Source of the DNA: Caulobacter sp. Root343
GTDB lineage: Bacteria; Pseudomonadota; Alphaproteobacteria; Caulobacterales; Caulobacteraceae
DNA length: 64,000 bases
Direction of reading: 5' to 3'
Assembly: GCF_001425745.1 (NCBI RefSeq)
Contig: NZ_LMDF01000007.1
Span: 678,677 to 742,676 of the forward strand
The notes under the pieces: generated by a model
Databases searched by the model: none
Told to the model about the DNA's origin: nothing
Seen by the model: only the letters and a program-made list of their open reading frames with translations
Program-made: the position numbers and the translations under genes
Part shown: positions 8,965 to 17,387 of the stretch, in pieces
Numbering within the stretch: the first letter of the stretch is position 1
Layout of the letters: each line of letters starts with the position of its first letter

Positions 8965-8993
8965 CGAGCCGCCGAAGCCTTCAGATTGTCGGC

Positions 8994-9611
8994 ATGTCCG
9001 ATCCGCTGTCTCCCGCCGCGCGTACGTCCCCCTCCACGGCCCGAAACCGCGATCCCATTCTGGAGATCCTGCGGACGCGCCTGCCAGAGAACGGTCTGGT
9101 GTTGGAGGTTGCGGCGGGCACTGGCGAGCACGCAGTTCACTTCGCTGCAGCGCTGCCCACGCTGCAATACCAGCCGACCGATGCTGATCCCGGCGCTCTG
9201 GATAGCATAGCCGCCTGGCGCGAGCATGCCGGCCTAGGCAACCTTCTGTGTCCGCTGGTGCTGGATGCGTCGCAACCGGACACCTGGCCCGTCGAACGAG
9301 CCGACGCGGTCCTCGCCATCAACATGATCCATATCTCGCCGTGGACGGCCACGGCCGGTCTGATGGCGGGCGCTGCGCGGGTGCTGCATCCGAGCGCCGG
9401 CCTGTTCCTGTACGGCCCCTTCATCGAGGGCGACACGCCGACAGCGCCCAGCAACATCGAGTTCGATCAGAGCCTGAGGCGACGCAATGTCGAGTGGGGA
9501 ATTCGCCACCTGGACCATCTGGTCGCCTTGGCGGCTACCCATGGCCTTGGCCTTTCCGAGCGTCTCACCATGCCCGCGAACAACCTGGTACTCGTGTTTC
9601 GAAAGACGTAG
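8994..9611 (+). CDS. DUF938 family SAM-dependent methyltransferase-like protein
   Basis: A 205-residue protein of the DUF938 family, a class I SAM-binding fold. The SAM-binding loop is EVAAGTGEHAVHFA near residue 40, followed by YQPTDADP (acidic ribose-binding position) and the NMIHISPW segment typical of this family. The N-terminus RNRDPILEILRTRLP is also family-like. Length is near the usual 200. The start ATG 8994 is chosen by homology; no strong ribosome site is visible. It is a single gene, convergent with the cupin gene at 9712. Substrate unknown. Confidence 0.85.
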   Translation: MSDPLSPAARTSPSTARNRDPILEILRTRLPENGLVLEVAAGTGEHAVHFAAALPTLQYQPTDADPGALDSIAAWREHAGLGNLLCPLVLDASQPDTWPVERADAVLAINMIHISPWTATAGLMAGAARVLHPSAGLFLYGPFIEGDTPTAPSNIEFDQSLRRRNVEWGIRHLDHLVALAATHGLGLSERLTMPANNLVLVFRKT

Positions 9612-9629
9612 CCGCTAGGCACGCTCGGC

Positions 9630-9672
9630 AAGGTCCGCTTCTTGGAGACGAGCCAAGGTCCGGTTATGGCGC
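9630..9672 (+). repeat. Dispersed intergenic repeat A, copy 3
   Basis: The clearest two-part copy: AAGGTCCGCTTCTTGGAGAC followed by a second GGTCCGGTTATGGCGC. It lies between convergent genes, just before a hairpin. Confidence 0.6.
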
Positions 9673-9675
9673 TAC

Positions 9676-9705
9676 GCCGCCGCGACGCTTCTCGCGCGCG
9701 GCGGC
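9676..9705. terminator. Hairpin between convergent genes
   Basis: GCCGCCGCG at 9676-9684 pairs with CGCGGCGGC at 9697-9705 (perfect 9 bp, 12-base loop), followed by TTTAGCTT. It lies between the DUF938 gene and the cupin gene, which converge. The T-run is short, so termination is likely but not certain. Confidence 0.5.
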
Positions 9706-9711
9706 TTTAGC

Positions 9712-10245
9712 TTAGACCATCTCGCCGCGTAGAATGGCGGCGACCTCGTCATCCCTGAGCGGAGGCCCGATGATGCCCATCCCCGCCTCGTTGGCGCATT
9801 CGATCAGCGCATCTACGTCGGCGATTGTGAGGTCTCTGTCGACGATCCGCTCGAAGAAGGTCTCAAACTCCCCCGGCGCCACCGTCACCTGGAAGCGTAC
9901 CGGCGCATCGCCATAGGCGCGCCAAGTGTGCGGCATGAGTTTCGGCAGCAGGATGACGTCGCCAGGGCCTGCCGTACGGCAGCCTGTCGGGGTCCAGAGC
10001 ACGATGTCGCCCGACTGAATCAGGAAGATCTCGTCGTCCCTGTGGTGGAAGTGACGCGGGGGCCCAAATCCGGGCGGCGCCCGATAGTCCATGATCGCAA
10101 GCGCGCCTTGGGTGTGGTCGGGAGACAGGCGTGTCCGGGACGCCTCGCCCCAGGATGTTGTCGTAAAACCCTCGTCGGTCTCGGCATCCACCAGAAGATC
10201 GCCAGCGTCATTCGACTTCGACACAGTCGTCACTTTCAACTCCAT
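9712..10245 (-). CDS. Cupin domain protein
   Basis: A 177-residue single-domain cupin. The first cupin motif is PRHFHHRDDEIFLIQSGDIV (metal ligands from the His pair and Glu), and the second is around GDVILLPKLMPHTWRAYGD with the second-motif His. The C-terminal helices carry acidic stretches (RDLTIADVDALIECANEAG). The family is broad: dioxygenases, isomerases, storage or regulatory proteins. It is a single minus-strand gene close to the hairpin that separates it from the DUF938 gene. No signal peptide; predicted cytoplasmic. Confidence 0.85.
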   Translation of the reverse strand: MELKVTTVSKSNDAGDLLVDAETDEGFTTTSWGEASRTRLSPDHTQGALAIMDYRAPPGFGPPRHFHHRDDEIFLIQSGDIVLWTPTGCRTAGPGDVILLPKLMPHTWRAYGDAPVRFQVTVAPGEFETFFERIVDRDLTIADVDALIECANEAGMGIIGPPLRDDEVAAILRGEMV

Positions 10246-10348
10246 TTACTGATAGTGGTCGCAGACCGCCAACACGCATGGCGCTGGCGTGAAAATGCCG
10301 AAGATGCGGCAGTCTCAATCGGTATTCAGCGCATCCGCAGGACTGGCT

Positions 10349-11521
10349 TCACGCGCCGTTCGTTGGGACGCGCACGCCTGTCATGGTTTCGCACAACGAC
10401 CAAAGTCGATTGGCGACATTCACGTCGAGGGCCCAGGATTTCACGCCGTAGGGCGCACGACCCTCGGCGGGCACGACCGGCGCGATATCGCAGTCCTCCA
10501 GATAGACGCCGCCTTTGCCGTCCAGGTCTCGACTGACGGCCGCCCATGTGGCCGTCGCGCCGCCCTGCTGCACGGTCTTGTAGAGGTCGCCCTCGTTCTT
10601 TGGGCGACGCCGCAGGTTGAGAGCCTCCGTGGCATGCACCGCCCGAAGTGTTCCGGCGACCATGCGTCCGAGCGCGACCTGGCGGTTTGGCTTGTGGCCA
10701 ACACCGCCCGCGGCAAAAAGGTCCGACGTGGGAACCGGGCCCGGCGTCGTGGCGAAGACCCGGATCTGCTTGTCGCGCCACAGCTCGTCTTCCTTGATCG
10801 ACAGGAGGATCAGCGCCGTCTTGGACTGCGCGTAGGCGCGCATTCCCGTGTAGGGCGTATGATGGAAGTTGATGTCGTCGACCAGGACCCCGCCCGCGTG
10901 GTGACCCCGGGAGGCGACATTGATCACTCGGGCGCCCTTCGCCCATTCCAGCGCCGGCAGAAGCCGCACGGTCAGCTGATAGTGGCCAAGGACATTGGTC
11001 GCGAACTGTCGCTCGTAGCCACGATCGTCACGCTCGAGCGGCGTGGCCATGATGGCGGCGCTGTTGATGAGGATGTGCAGCGGTCGTCCGGACTGGACGT
11101 AGCGGTCGGCGAAGGCGTCGATCGAGGTGGGCTGCAGGAGGTCGACATATTCGACGCTGGTGTTGGCGATGCCGGACAGTCCGCGCCGCGCACGCTTCAC
11201 ATCGCGGGCCAGGACGATGACGCGTGCGCCAGCGCGAGCCAGGGCCCGAACTGCTTCCCGACCCGTGCCGCTATGGCCTCCTGTGATCACCACGACCTTG
11301 CCGCGCAGATCGACGCCCTTCACGACCTCCATGGCCTTGGTGCGATGACCGAAGGGCGACGGGATCCGGTGTTGTCGCGCGTCCGGAACATCAGGCGCGA
11401 CATAGAGCGGAAGGCTCGCGGAGGGGTCGCCCAGCGCCTTGTAGAAGAGGCCGACGATCCCGCCATAGGTCGCGGTCAAGATGCCGGCCGTTGCCAGCGT
11501 GAAGATCAAGGTTTTCTGCAT
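10349..11521 (-). CDS. Membrane-anchored SDR family oxidoreductase
   Basis: A protein of 390 residues from the ATG at 11521 (an in-frame ATG at 11542 is also possible). The N-terminus MQKTLIFTLATAGILTATYG is a hydrophobic anchor. The SDR domain follows: TGGHSGTGRE cofactor loop, NSAA, a serine at NVASRG and an intact Y-x-x-x-K (YAQSKTAL). The extended C-terminal part resembles the retinol dehydrogenase/WWOX-like SDR group. It is downstream of the HxlR regulator at 11597-11995 on the same strand with about 75 bases between, so it may be that regulator's target. Substrate unknown. Confidence 0.9.
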   Translation of the reverse strand: MQKTLIFTLATAGILTATYGGIVGLFYKALGDPSASLPLYVAPDVPDARQHRIPSPFGHRTKAMEVVKGVDLRGKVVVITGGHSGTGREAVRALARAGARVIVLARDVKRARRGLSGIANTSVEYVDLLQPTSIDAFADRYVQSGRPLHILINSAAIMATPLERDDRGYERQFATNVLGHYQLTVRLLPALEWAKGARVINVASRGHHAGGVLVDDINFHHTPYTGMRAYAQSKTALILLSIKEDELWRDKQIRVFATTPGPVPTSDLFAAGGVGHKPNRQVALGRMVAGTLRAVHATEALNLRRRPKNEGDLYKTVQQGGATATWAAVSRDLDGKGGVYLEDCDIAPVVPAEGRAPYGVKSWALDVNVANRLWSLCETMTGVRVPTNGA

Positions 11522-11596
11522 GGCGACAAGGTCGTCCGCCAAGCCGGTTCCATCAAGTAGGATGGATTTTCAGACCTAGTCTGGAAGAGCAGACCG

Positions 11597-11995
11597 CTAT
11601 GAAGCGATGTCCTGGCCGGTTCCGAGCAGGCCATCATACTTCAGAGACCAGTCCAGCATCGCCCTGAGCGTTGGCATTAGGTCTATCCCTGCCTGGGAAA
11701 GCTCATATTCCACGCGCTGCGGTATTTCCGGATAGGCGTTGCGGATCACGATGCCGTTGGCCTCGAGGTTCCGAAGCTGCTCGGTCAGCATGTGCTGGGT
11801 GACGCCGGGAAGCGCGCGCCGCAAGGCGCCGAAGCGCGTCGGGCCCTGGATCAAGGTGCAGACGATCTCGATCTTCCATTTGCCGGTGATGGCGCGGATC
11901 GTGCGCTGGAATCGGAGGATGTCGGTCGCCTCGGGGCCTTCGCACCCGTCGCAGTCATCTCCGTAGACGCGCGGCTCGACAGTCTGGTCTCTCAT
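11597..11995 (-). CDS. HxlR family transcriptional regulator
   Basis: A 132-residue winged-helix regulator. The HxlR signature is clear: GKWKIEIVCTLIQGPTRFGA, ALRRALPGVTQHMLTEQL, then the wing NGIVIRNAYPEIPQRVEYEL. The N-terminus carries a Cys pair (DDCDGCEG), as redox-sensing HxlR proteins such as YodB/HypR have N-terminal cysteines, so thiol or quinone sensing is a reasonable guess. It is followed on the same strand by a membrane-anchored SDR gene. Confidence 0.92.
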   Translation of the reverse strand: MRDQTVEPRVYGDDCDGCEGPEATDILRFQRTIRAITGKWKIEIVCTLIQGPTRFGALRRALPGVTQHMLTEQLRNLEANGIVIRNAYPEIPQRVEYELSQAGIDLMPTLRAMLDWSLKYDGLLGTGQDIAS

Positions 11996-12116
11996 TCGAA
12001 CGTCCTGAAAATCCCCATGCGTCTGAACGCAGGACAGGAAACCTTACGTGAGGGTGTTCGGCCCACCTTGATGAGACCGAACATTCCCTATGCGAGTTGG
12101 CGCCGCGGCGCGCCAG

Positions 12117-12746
12117 TCAATGCGCCAGCGCCAGCGTGCTGGTGATCGCCGCGGCGACCGCCGGACGCGACAGGATCTCGTCGTGCCAGCGCTTAACGGC
12201 CGGGAACGGGGCGAGGTCCGCGCCAAAGGCTTGGTGGCGCCAGATCCATCCGAAATGGGCGATGTCGGCGATCGTGTACTGGTCGCCCGCGACGTAAGGG
12301 TTGCGCTGGAGGGCGCCGTCGAGAACGCCCAGCACGCGTTCCACTTCCTTGCGCGCCGCCGTGCGGACGTCGCCTTCGGGCGTCTTGCGCATCTCGAGCA
12401 GGAAGGCCTGCAGGAAGGCAGGGCTGGCGGCCGAAGCGTGGAAGAAAAGTTGTTCGAACACCTTGCCCCGACGCTCCGGATCGATCGGCAGCAGTTGGCC
12501 GGTCTTTTCCGCGAGGTAGACGAGGATCGCCGCGGACTCGCTGAGCACGAGGTCGGCGTCGCCGGCCGGTGAACGGTCGATCAGGACCGGCACCTTGCCG
12601 TTTGGATTGAGGGCCAGGAAGGCGTCGCTTCTTTGCTCACCCTGGCGAAGATCGACGGGGACGAGGCTGTGGGGCAAGCCCATCTCTTCAGCGGCGATGG
12701 CGACCTTGACGCTGTTGGGCGTCGCGAAGGCGTGGATCTCGAGCAT
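12117..12746 (-). CDS. Glutathione S-transferase (Nu-class-like)
   Basis: A 209-residue glutathione transferase. The thioredoxin-fold N-terminal half has FATPNSVKVAIAAEEMG, where TPNS is the pattern of the YfcG/YghU-like Nu class, the cis-Pro segment NGKVPVLID, and the glutathione gamma-glutamyl site SESAAILVYLAEK. The C-terminal helical domain follows with GDQYTIADIAHFGW (N-capping box). It is the last gene of a minus-strand set running SDR, NTF2-like, epoxide hydrolase, DoxX, GST, which suggests handling of reactive electrophiles. Cytoplasmic. Confidence 0.93.
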   Translation of the reverse strand: MLEIHAFATPNSVKVAIAAEEMGLPHSLVPVDLRQGEQRSDAFLALNPNGKVPVLIDRSPAGDADLVLSESAAILVYLAEKTGQLLPIDPERRGKVFEQLFFHASAASPAFLQAFLLEMRKTPEGDVRTAARKEVERVLGVLDGALQRNPYVAGDQYTIADIAHFGWIWRHQAFGADLAPFPAVKRWHDEILSRPAVAAAITSTLALAH

Positions 12747-12803
12747 TGGGAAGTCTCCTTAATGATGCTGGCCGGAACGGTGCTGGCCGCTCCGGCCTGT
12801 TCC

Positions 12804-13235
12804 TCAGCCGCGGCGAGCGTCGAGGCTGATGCGGCCGCCGCCGAAGGCGACGACGTGCAGAAGGCCGCCGGCCATCGCGATGTTCTTGAAGAAGTGGATG
12901 AACTGGTTCTGGTCGCCGAGCGCGTTGTGGAAGACCGCCGCGGTGACGAGCGAGAACAGCGTCAGCACGGCCGCGATGGCGCGGGTGCGATAGCCCAGCA
13001 GCAGGGCCAGGCCCCCAGCAAGCTCGACAAACACTGAAAGGCCGAAGGCGACGCTGGGCATCGGCAGGCCGACCGATTGGATGTAGCCGATAGTCATGGC
13101 CGGCGCGGCGATCTTCGATAGGCCCGACAGCAGGAAGATGGCGCTGATCATGCCGCGGCCGACGAGCGGAACCAGGGTAGAGGTCAGGTTGGAAGCCGTA
13201 GCGTTCGGCGCATCGGCAAGGGTCCGGGTATTCAT
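12804..13235 (-). CDS. DoxX family membrane protein
   Basis: A 143-residue DoxX-like membrane protein with four predicted helices (GRGMISAIFLLSGLSKI, VAFGLSVFVELAGGLALLLG, TRAIAAVLTLFSLVTAAVFH, NIAMAGGLLHVVAFGG). The start at 13235 is preferred because AAGGATCAAAGAC lies just upstream; a longer frame starts at 13289. DoxX-family proteins are linked to thiol and redox handling in membranes. It lies between the epoxide hydrolase and GST genes on the same strand and probably belongs to the same transcript. Confidence 0.9.
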   Translation of the reverse strand: MNTRTLADAPNATASNLTSTLVPLVGRGMISAIFLLSGLSKIAAPAMTIGYIQSVGLPMPSVAFGLSVFVELAGGLALLLGYRTRAIAAVLTLFSLVTAAVFHNALGDQNQFIHFFKNIAMAGGLLHVVAFGGGRISLDARRG

Positions 13236-13370
13236 GTCTTTGATCCTTGTTTTGGATTGCAGAGGCTGTGTCCGGGCGTGAGGGGTCATGCCGCCGATCC
13301 GGACACGGGCCCGGCGGCACGAAGGCTGTTGGAAGGCGTGGGGAGCGCGGGAGCCGAAACGCGGTGGCGT

Positions 13371-14666
13371 TTAGCCGCCGCGGACGGTGACGAACGCCTT
13401 GCGCATCTCGCTGGCGAAAAGCGCCGGCTGCTCGAAGGCGGCGAAGTGGCCGCCGCGATCGACCTTGTTCCAGTAGATCAGGTTGGGCCACAGCGCCTGC
13501 GCCCAGGCCTTGGTGGTCGTGAAGATCTCCCGCGGGAACACGGTCGCCGCCATCGGCAAGTCGATACGACCGGCGTTCACGCCACGGCCGTTGCGCGCAT
13601 TCTCCCAGTAGAACCGGGCGGAGGAGGCCGCCGAGTCCGTGAACCAGTAGATCGAGATGTCGTCGAGCATCTCGTCCAGGCTCAGGGCGTCTTCCGGGTC
13701 GCCGCGATTGTCGGTCCAGGCCTGGAACTTCTCGTAAATCCAGGTCGCCAGCCCGACCGGCGAGTCGGCCAGCGCATACCCGATCGTTTGCGGCCGGGTG
13801 GCTTGTTCGCGGAAGTACCCATGGCCATCGCCCGTGAAGCGTTGGAAGGCCTCGATGGCGCCCCGTTCCTCGGCGGTCGGGTGCTCGGGCAGGTGCTCGG
13901 GAATGACGAACTGCCAGTTCACATGCGCCGCGGCCAGGCCAGCAGGACGTTGATGGGCGAGCGCGTGGGTGACGCCCGAGCCCCAGTCTCCGCCTTGGGC
14001 GACCCAGCGGTTATAGCCAAGCCGCTGCATCAGGGTGGCCCAGGCGCGGGCCGTCCGCTCGACCGTCCAACCGGTCTCGGCCGGCTTATCCGACCAGGCA
14101 AAGCCGGGCAGCGACGGGATGACGACGTCGAACGCGTCCTCGGCGCGACCGCCGTAGGCGGTGGGATCGGTGAGCGGTCCGATCACCTTCAGGAACTCGA
14201 CGACCGAACCGGGCCAGCCGTGCGTTAGGATCATGGGAAGCGCGCCCGAATGCTTGGACCGCACATGGATAAAGTGGATGCCCAGGCCATCGATCTCGGT
14301 GCGAAATTGCGGGACCGCGTTGAGACGCCGCTCGAAGCGCCGCCAGTCATAGTGGTCACGCCAGTAGGCGACCAACGCCTTGGCCTTGTTCAAGGGTACG
14401 CCTTGCGTCCAGTCGGTCACGGTCTCCTTTTCGGGGAAGCGAACCATGCGCAGGCGTTGCTTGAGATCGTCGATCGCCGCTTGCGGAACGGCGACGCGAA
14501 ACGGGGTGATGGCGGCTGTTGCGGGCGGCGTGATGGGCGCGCCGACATCCGCGCGGACCTCCGATGAGAGGCCAGCCAGTGTGACGACCGCCAACCCTTC
14601 GGCCAGACCGCGCAGGGCTTGCCGGCGCGAGGCTGAGGGGAGGTTGGGGGAGAGCGGATTGAACAC
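13371..14666 (-). CDS. Exported epoxide hydrolase-family protein
   Basis: A 431-residue alpha/beta hydrolase with an N-terminal epoxide hydrolase domain (FRVAVPQAAIDDLKQRLRMV). I place the start at GTG 14664-14666, which has AAGGAG seven bases upstream; a longer frame to 14810 has no support. The leader SRRQALRGLAEGLAVVTLAG looks like a Tat signal with twin arginines. Active-site elements are HGWPGSVVEF (oxyanion region), GGDWGSG (nucleophile Asp) and GGHFAAFEQP (catalytic His). It sits between the NTF2-like gene and the DoxX gene in a minus-strand set. Substrate unknown. Confidence 0.9.
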   Translation of the reverse strand: MFNPLSPNLPSASRRQALRGLAEGLAVVTLAGLSSEVRADVGAPITPPATAAITPFRVAVPQAAIDDLKQRLRMVRFPEKETVTDWTQGVPLNKAKALVAYWRDHYDWRRFERRLNAVPQFRTEIDGLGIHFIHVRSKHSGALPMILTHGWPGSVVEFLKVIGPLTDPTAYGGRAEDAFDVVIPSLPGFAWSDKPAETGWTVERTARAWATLMQRLGYNRWVAQGGDWGSGVTHALAHQRPAGLAAAHVNWQFVIPEHLPEHPTAEERGAIEAFQRFTGDGHGYFREQATRPQTIGYALADSPVGLATWIYEKFQAWTDNRGDPEDALSLDEMLDDISIYWFTDSAASSARFYWENARNGRGVNAGRIDLPMAATVFPREIFTTTKAWAQALWPNLIYWNKVDRGGHFAAFEQPALFASEMRKAFVTVRGG

Positions 14667-14688
14667 GGGGCAACTCCTTGCTGCCGGG

Positions 14689-14708
14689 GCTCGCCCTTGA
14701 GGGCGAGC
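14689..14708 (-). other. Perfect hairpin between two genes
   Basis: GCTCGCCC (14689-14696) and GGGCGAGC (14701-14708) form an 8-bp perfect stem with a 4-base loop. It lies between the NTF2-like stop and the epoxide hydrolase ribosome site on the minus strand. No T-run follows. Same geometry as the hairpin at 8332. Confidence 0.5.
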
Positions 14709-14727
14709 GCGTTGTCGGGAACGCGGA

Positions 14728-15144
14728 TCAGACCGCGGGCTGGGCGCTGGCCCGTCGAAACTCGTCCGACGTCTCGTCGAGGAAGACGTAGAGCGCTGCG
14801 ATCTTGCCATCGCGAACGATCAGGACGTCCCAGCCGGTGTATTCGAACGCCGCGCCGCGCGGACCCGACCCCCAGGCCAGGCGCCCCGCGTTGTGGAGCA
14901 CCTGAGGGGCGCCATGGGGCGTATAGACGTAGTGCGGATGCGTCGCGCGCAGGTCGCCGGCGAACTTGTCGATCGCCTCGCGCCCGACGATCGCGCCGGG
15001 CGGCACGTAGAGGACCGCGTCCTCCGCCCAGAGTTCATCGATCGCCGCGCGGCGCTTGTTGTCATCGCCCTCGCCGAAGACCTCCTGGAGGTTTCGGTTG
15101 AGCAGTTCGCGGATACGCTCCGCCGATTCCATGGACTGGATCAT
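14728..15144 (-). CDS. NTF2/SnoaL-like protein
   Basis: A 138-residue protein from ATG 15144, chosen because AAGGAG lies six bases upstream; a frame to 15186 is less likely. Helix AERIRELLNRNLQEVFGEGD, the acidic segment ELWAEDAVLYVPPGAIVGRE and the closing strands EYTGWDVLIVRDGKIAALYV fit the SnoaL/NTF2 fold. No signal peptide, unlike the paralogue at 8374. It lies between an SDR gene and an epoxide hydrolase gene on the same strand, again the SDR/NTF2 combination seen at 7502-8886. Confidence 0.87.
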   Translation of the reverse strand: MIQSMESAERIRELLNRNLQEVFGEGDDNKRRAAIDELWAEDAVLYVPPGAIVGREAIDKFAGDLRATHPHYVYTPHGAPQVLHNAGRLAWGSGPRGAAFEYTGWDVLIVRDGKIAALYVFLDETSDEFRRASAQPAV

Positions 15145-15212
15145 GATGGTCTCCTTGGAAGGGAGCCCGACCTCGGGCTGCGACATCGCCCCGAGGCCGG
15201 CTCTATGATGGC

Positions 15213-15965
15213 TCAGATCTGGGCTTGGCCGCCGTCGACGAAGAGCTCGATGCCATTGATGAAGCTGGCGTCGTCGGAGGCCAGGAACAGCACCGCCTTG
15301 GCGATCTCGTCGGGCTGGCCGACGCGGCCGGCGGGGATCAGGCCGGCCAGATAATCCCGGGTCCCTTGCGCCTGGTCGCCGCCGCCGAACAGCTCATCCA
15401 GGCCGGCGGTGTCGGTGACGCCGGGGCTGATCGCGTTGACGCGGATATGGCGATCCTTCAGGTCGAGCATCCAGTTGCGGGCGAAGTTGCGCACCGCCGC
15501 CTTGGTCGCGGAATAGACGCTGAACGCAGGCGTGCCCGAGATGCTGGTGGTCGAGCTGGTCAGGATAATGGACGCGCCGTCCTTGAGCAGCGGCAGCGCC
15601 TTCTGGACCGTGAACAGCACGCCTTTCACGTTGGTGTCGAACGTGCTTTGATAGTGCTCCTCGGAAATGGCGCCGAGGGGGACCATCTCGCCGCCGCCAG
15701 CATTGGCGAACAGCACGTCGATCTGGGCGTGCTTCTGCTGGATGGCGTCGTAGAGCCGGTCGATGTCGGCCAGTTTCGACATGTCGCCCTGAACGGCGGT
15801 GACCTTGCCGCCGATCTGCTTGATGGCGGCGTCGAGCGTTTCCTGCCGGCGGCCGGTGATGAACACCGAAGCGCCTTCGGCAGAGAAGGCCTTGGCGGCG
15901 GCCAGGCCGATACCGCTGGAGCCGCCGGTCACCACCACGACCTTGTTGCTGAACTTGTTCGTCAT
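15213..15965 (-). CDS. SDR family oxidoreductase
   Basis: A 250-residue classical SDR: TGGSSGIG cofactor loop, ITGRR (NADP-preferring basic residues), NAGGG, the catalytic serine in SSTTSISG and the Y-x-x-x-K motif YSATKAAVR, and the C-terminal FVDGGQAQI ending. Start ATG is at 15963-15965 with an AAGGAG six to seven bases upstream. It heads a minus-strand gene set and is divergent from the LysR gene at 16080 (114 bases between starts), so it is probably that regulator's target. Substrate unknown. Confidence 0.94.
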   Translation of the reverse strand: MTNKFSNKVVVVTGGSSGIGLAAAKAFSAEGASVFITGRRQETLDAAIKQIGGKVTAVQGDMSKLADIDRLYDAIQQKHAQIDVLFANAGGGEMVPLGAISEEHYQSTFDTNVKGVLFTVQKALPLLKDGASIILTSSTTSISGTPAFSVYSATKAAVRNFARNWMLDLKDRHIRVNAISPGVTDTAGLDELFGGGDQAQGTRDYLAGLIPAGRVGQPDEIAKAVLFLASDDASFINGIELFVDGGQAQI

Positions 15966-16056
15966 CGTCTGAACTCCTTGGGGCCGGCCGTGCGCCGGTG
16001 ATGGCGAAGAGATGCAGTCAGAACGATGATGCTTGTAGTCAGCAAATATGGCACTT

Positions 16057-16078
16057 AGCGTTCTATTGGAGGAACGCT
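16057..16078 (+). promoter_or_regulatory. Inverted repeat covering the LysR ribosome site
   Basis: AGCGTTC (16057-16063) and GAACGCT (16072-16078) form a perfect 7-bp inverted repeat with 8 bases between, and the ATG follows at 16080. The GGAGG ribosome site (16068-16072) is in the loop and at the edge of the right arm. It could be an operator for autoregulation or an mRNA hairpin that limits translation. Confidence 0.5.
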
Positions 16079-16079
16079 G

Positions 16080-16985
16080 ATGCGGATCGACCTCAACGAC
16101 TATGCCTACTTCGCCGAAGTCGTGGCCCACGGCGGCTTCGCCGCCGCCGGGCGCGCCTTGCGCGAGCCCAAGTCCAAGCTCAGTCGAAGGATCTCGGGCC
16201 TGGAGGAGAGATTGGGCTTGCGCCTTATCGAGCGGTCGAGCCGGCGGTTTCGCGTCACCGACACCGGCCTTGCGTTCTATGAGCGATGCCGGGCCATGCT
16301 CGCCGAGGCCGAGCAGGCTGAGGCGCTTGTCTTGCAAGCCCAGGCCGAGCCGCATGGACGGATCCGTTTCAGCTGCCCAACGGGCATGCTGCAGCCGATC
16401 AATGGCCTGATCTCGTCGTTCCTCGCGCGCTATCCTCGCGTGCGGCTGCAACTCGTCGCGACCGATCGTGCGGTGGACTTGATCGAGGAGCGCATCGATC
16501 TGGCGTTGCGCGTGCGCACAAGCCTGACCAGCGACGCCGCGCTGACGATGCGCTCGCTGGGCACCTCGACCCGTATCTTGGTCGCCAGCCCGCAAATGGC
16601 CAGCCAGGTGGCGAGCATTGAGCAACTGGCCACGTTGCCGGCGCTGGCGACGAGCGACTCGGCCGACGATCTCGAGTGGCATCTGGAATCAGACGATGGC
16701 CGCGCCCATGTCGTCCGCGTCCAGCCGCGCATGGGCTGCGAGGCTATGACGACCATACGGGACGCAGCGATCGACGGCCTCGGCGTGGCGATCTTGCCCG
16801 ATCACGTCTGTCTCGAGGCTTTGGAGGCCGGGCATCTGGTGCGGGTGCTGCCGGCCTGGCGCGGGTTTCAGGGCATCGTGCATCTGGTCTTCACGACACG
16901 CCGTGGTCTCTCCCCCGCCGTTCGAGCCCTGATCGATCATCTCGCGGCCGGATTTCCGCGCGATGTCCTGAGCAAGCGAGCTTGA
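16080..16985 (+). CDS. LysR family transcriptional regulator
   Basis: A 301-residue LysR-type regulator. The winged helix is at residues 3-62 (YAYFAEVVAHGGFAAAGRAL, then LSRRISGLEERLGLRLIERS) and the effector domain at about 90-295 (GRIRFSCPTGMLQPINGLIS). Ribosome site GGAGG lies 7 bases before the ATG, inside an inverted repeat. Divergent from the SDR-led gene set at 15965 and probably its regulator. Length and layout are typical. Confidence 0.94.
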   Translation: MRIDLNDYAYFAEVVAHGGFAAAGRALREPKSKLSRRISGLEERLGLRLIERSSRRFRVTDTGLAFYERCRAMLAEAEQAEALVLQAQAEPHGRIRFSCPTGMLQPINGLISSFLARYPRVRLQLVATDRAVDLIEERIDLALRVRTSLTSDAALTMRSLGTSTRILVASPQMASQVASIEQLATLPALATSDSADDLEWHLESDDGRAHVVRVQPRMGCEAMTTIRDAAIDGLGVAILPDHVCLEALEAGHLVRVLPAWRGFQGIVHLVFTTRRGLSPAVRALIDHLAAGFPRDVLSKRA

Positions 16986-17387
16986 ACCCATACAAAGGGA
17001 GGGCGGCAGCACACGAGTACTTGGCTACCGGCGAACACCTTTGCGGAAGCAGGATCAGCGCTTCACCGGCGGTGTTGAAGGTCAGCTTCTTGGAGGCGCA
17101 CCAAGGGCCGCTCCTGGCGCGACGTGGCCCGTCGAGACCGGCAGATTGGAAAAAGGGTCGTTTCAGCGCTCCTTGGCCATTCAGCGCGCATTGGCGGCCA
17201 GCCGGCCGGCGAGAAAGCTGCCCGGCGGGTCACCATCAAGCTCGGATCAGCACAGATTCTAGCTTCCATTCGATCCAGCGCCGCCTGATCGAACAACCGG
17301 TGGATGGTTTGCTGGCGCCGCGCGTACATCGGCTCTTCGGCCGACAATCCATGCTAGGTCTGATCAATTCCTTTTGCGGGGGCTGCC
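16986..17387. other. Intergenic region holding repeat A
   Basis: About 400 bases between the LysR gene and the hydrolase gene. It contains repeat A copy 4 at 17077-17120 and a weaker partial resemblance at about 17158-17185 (GGTCGTTTCAGCGCTCC). Short open frames here look like chance. The stretch just before 17388 carries GCGGGGGC, likely the ribosome site of the next gene. Confidence 0.45.
17077..17120 (+). repeat. Dispersed intergenic repeat A, copy 4
   Basis: AAGGTCAGCTTCTTGGAGGC then a second half ending GGGCCGCTCCTGGCGC. Very close to copy 3 in the first half. Confidence 0.6.
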
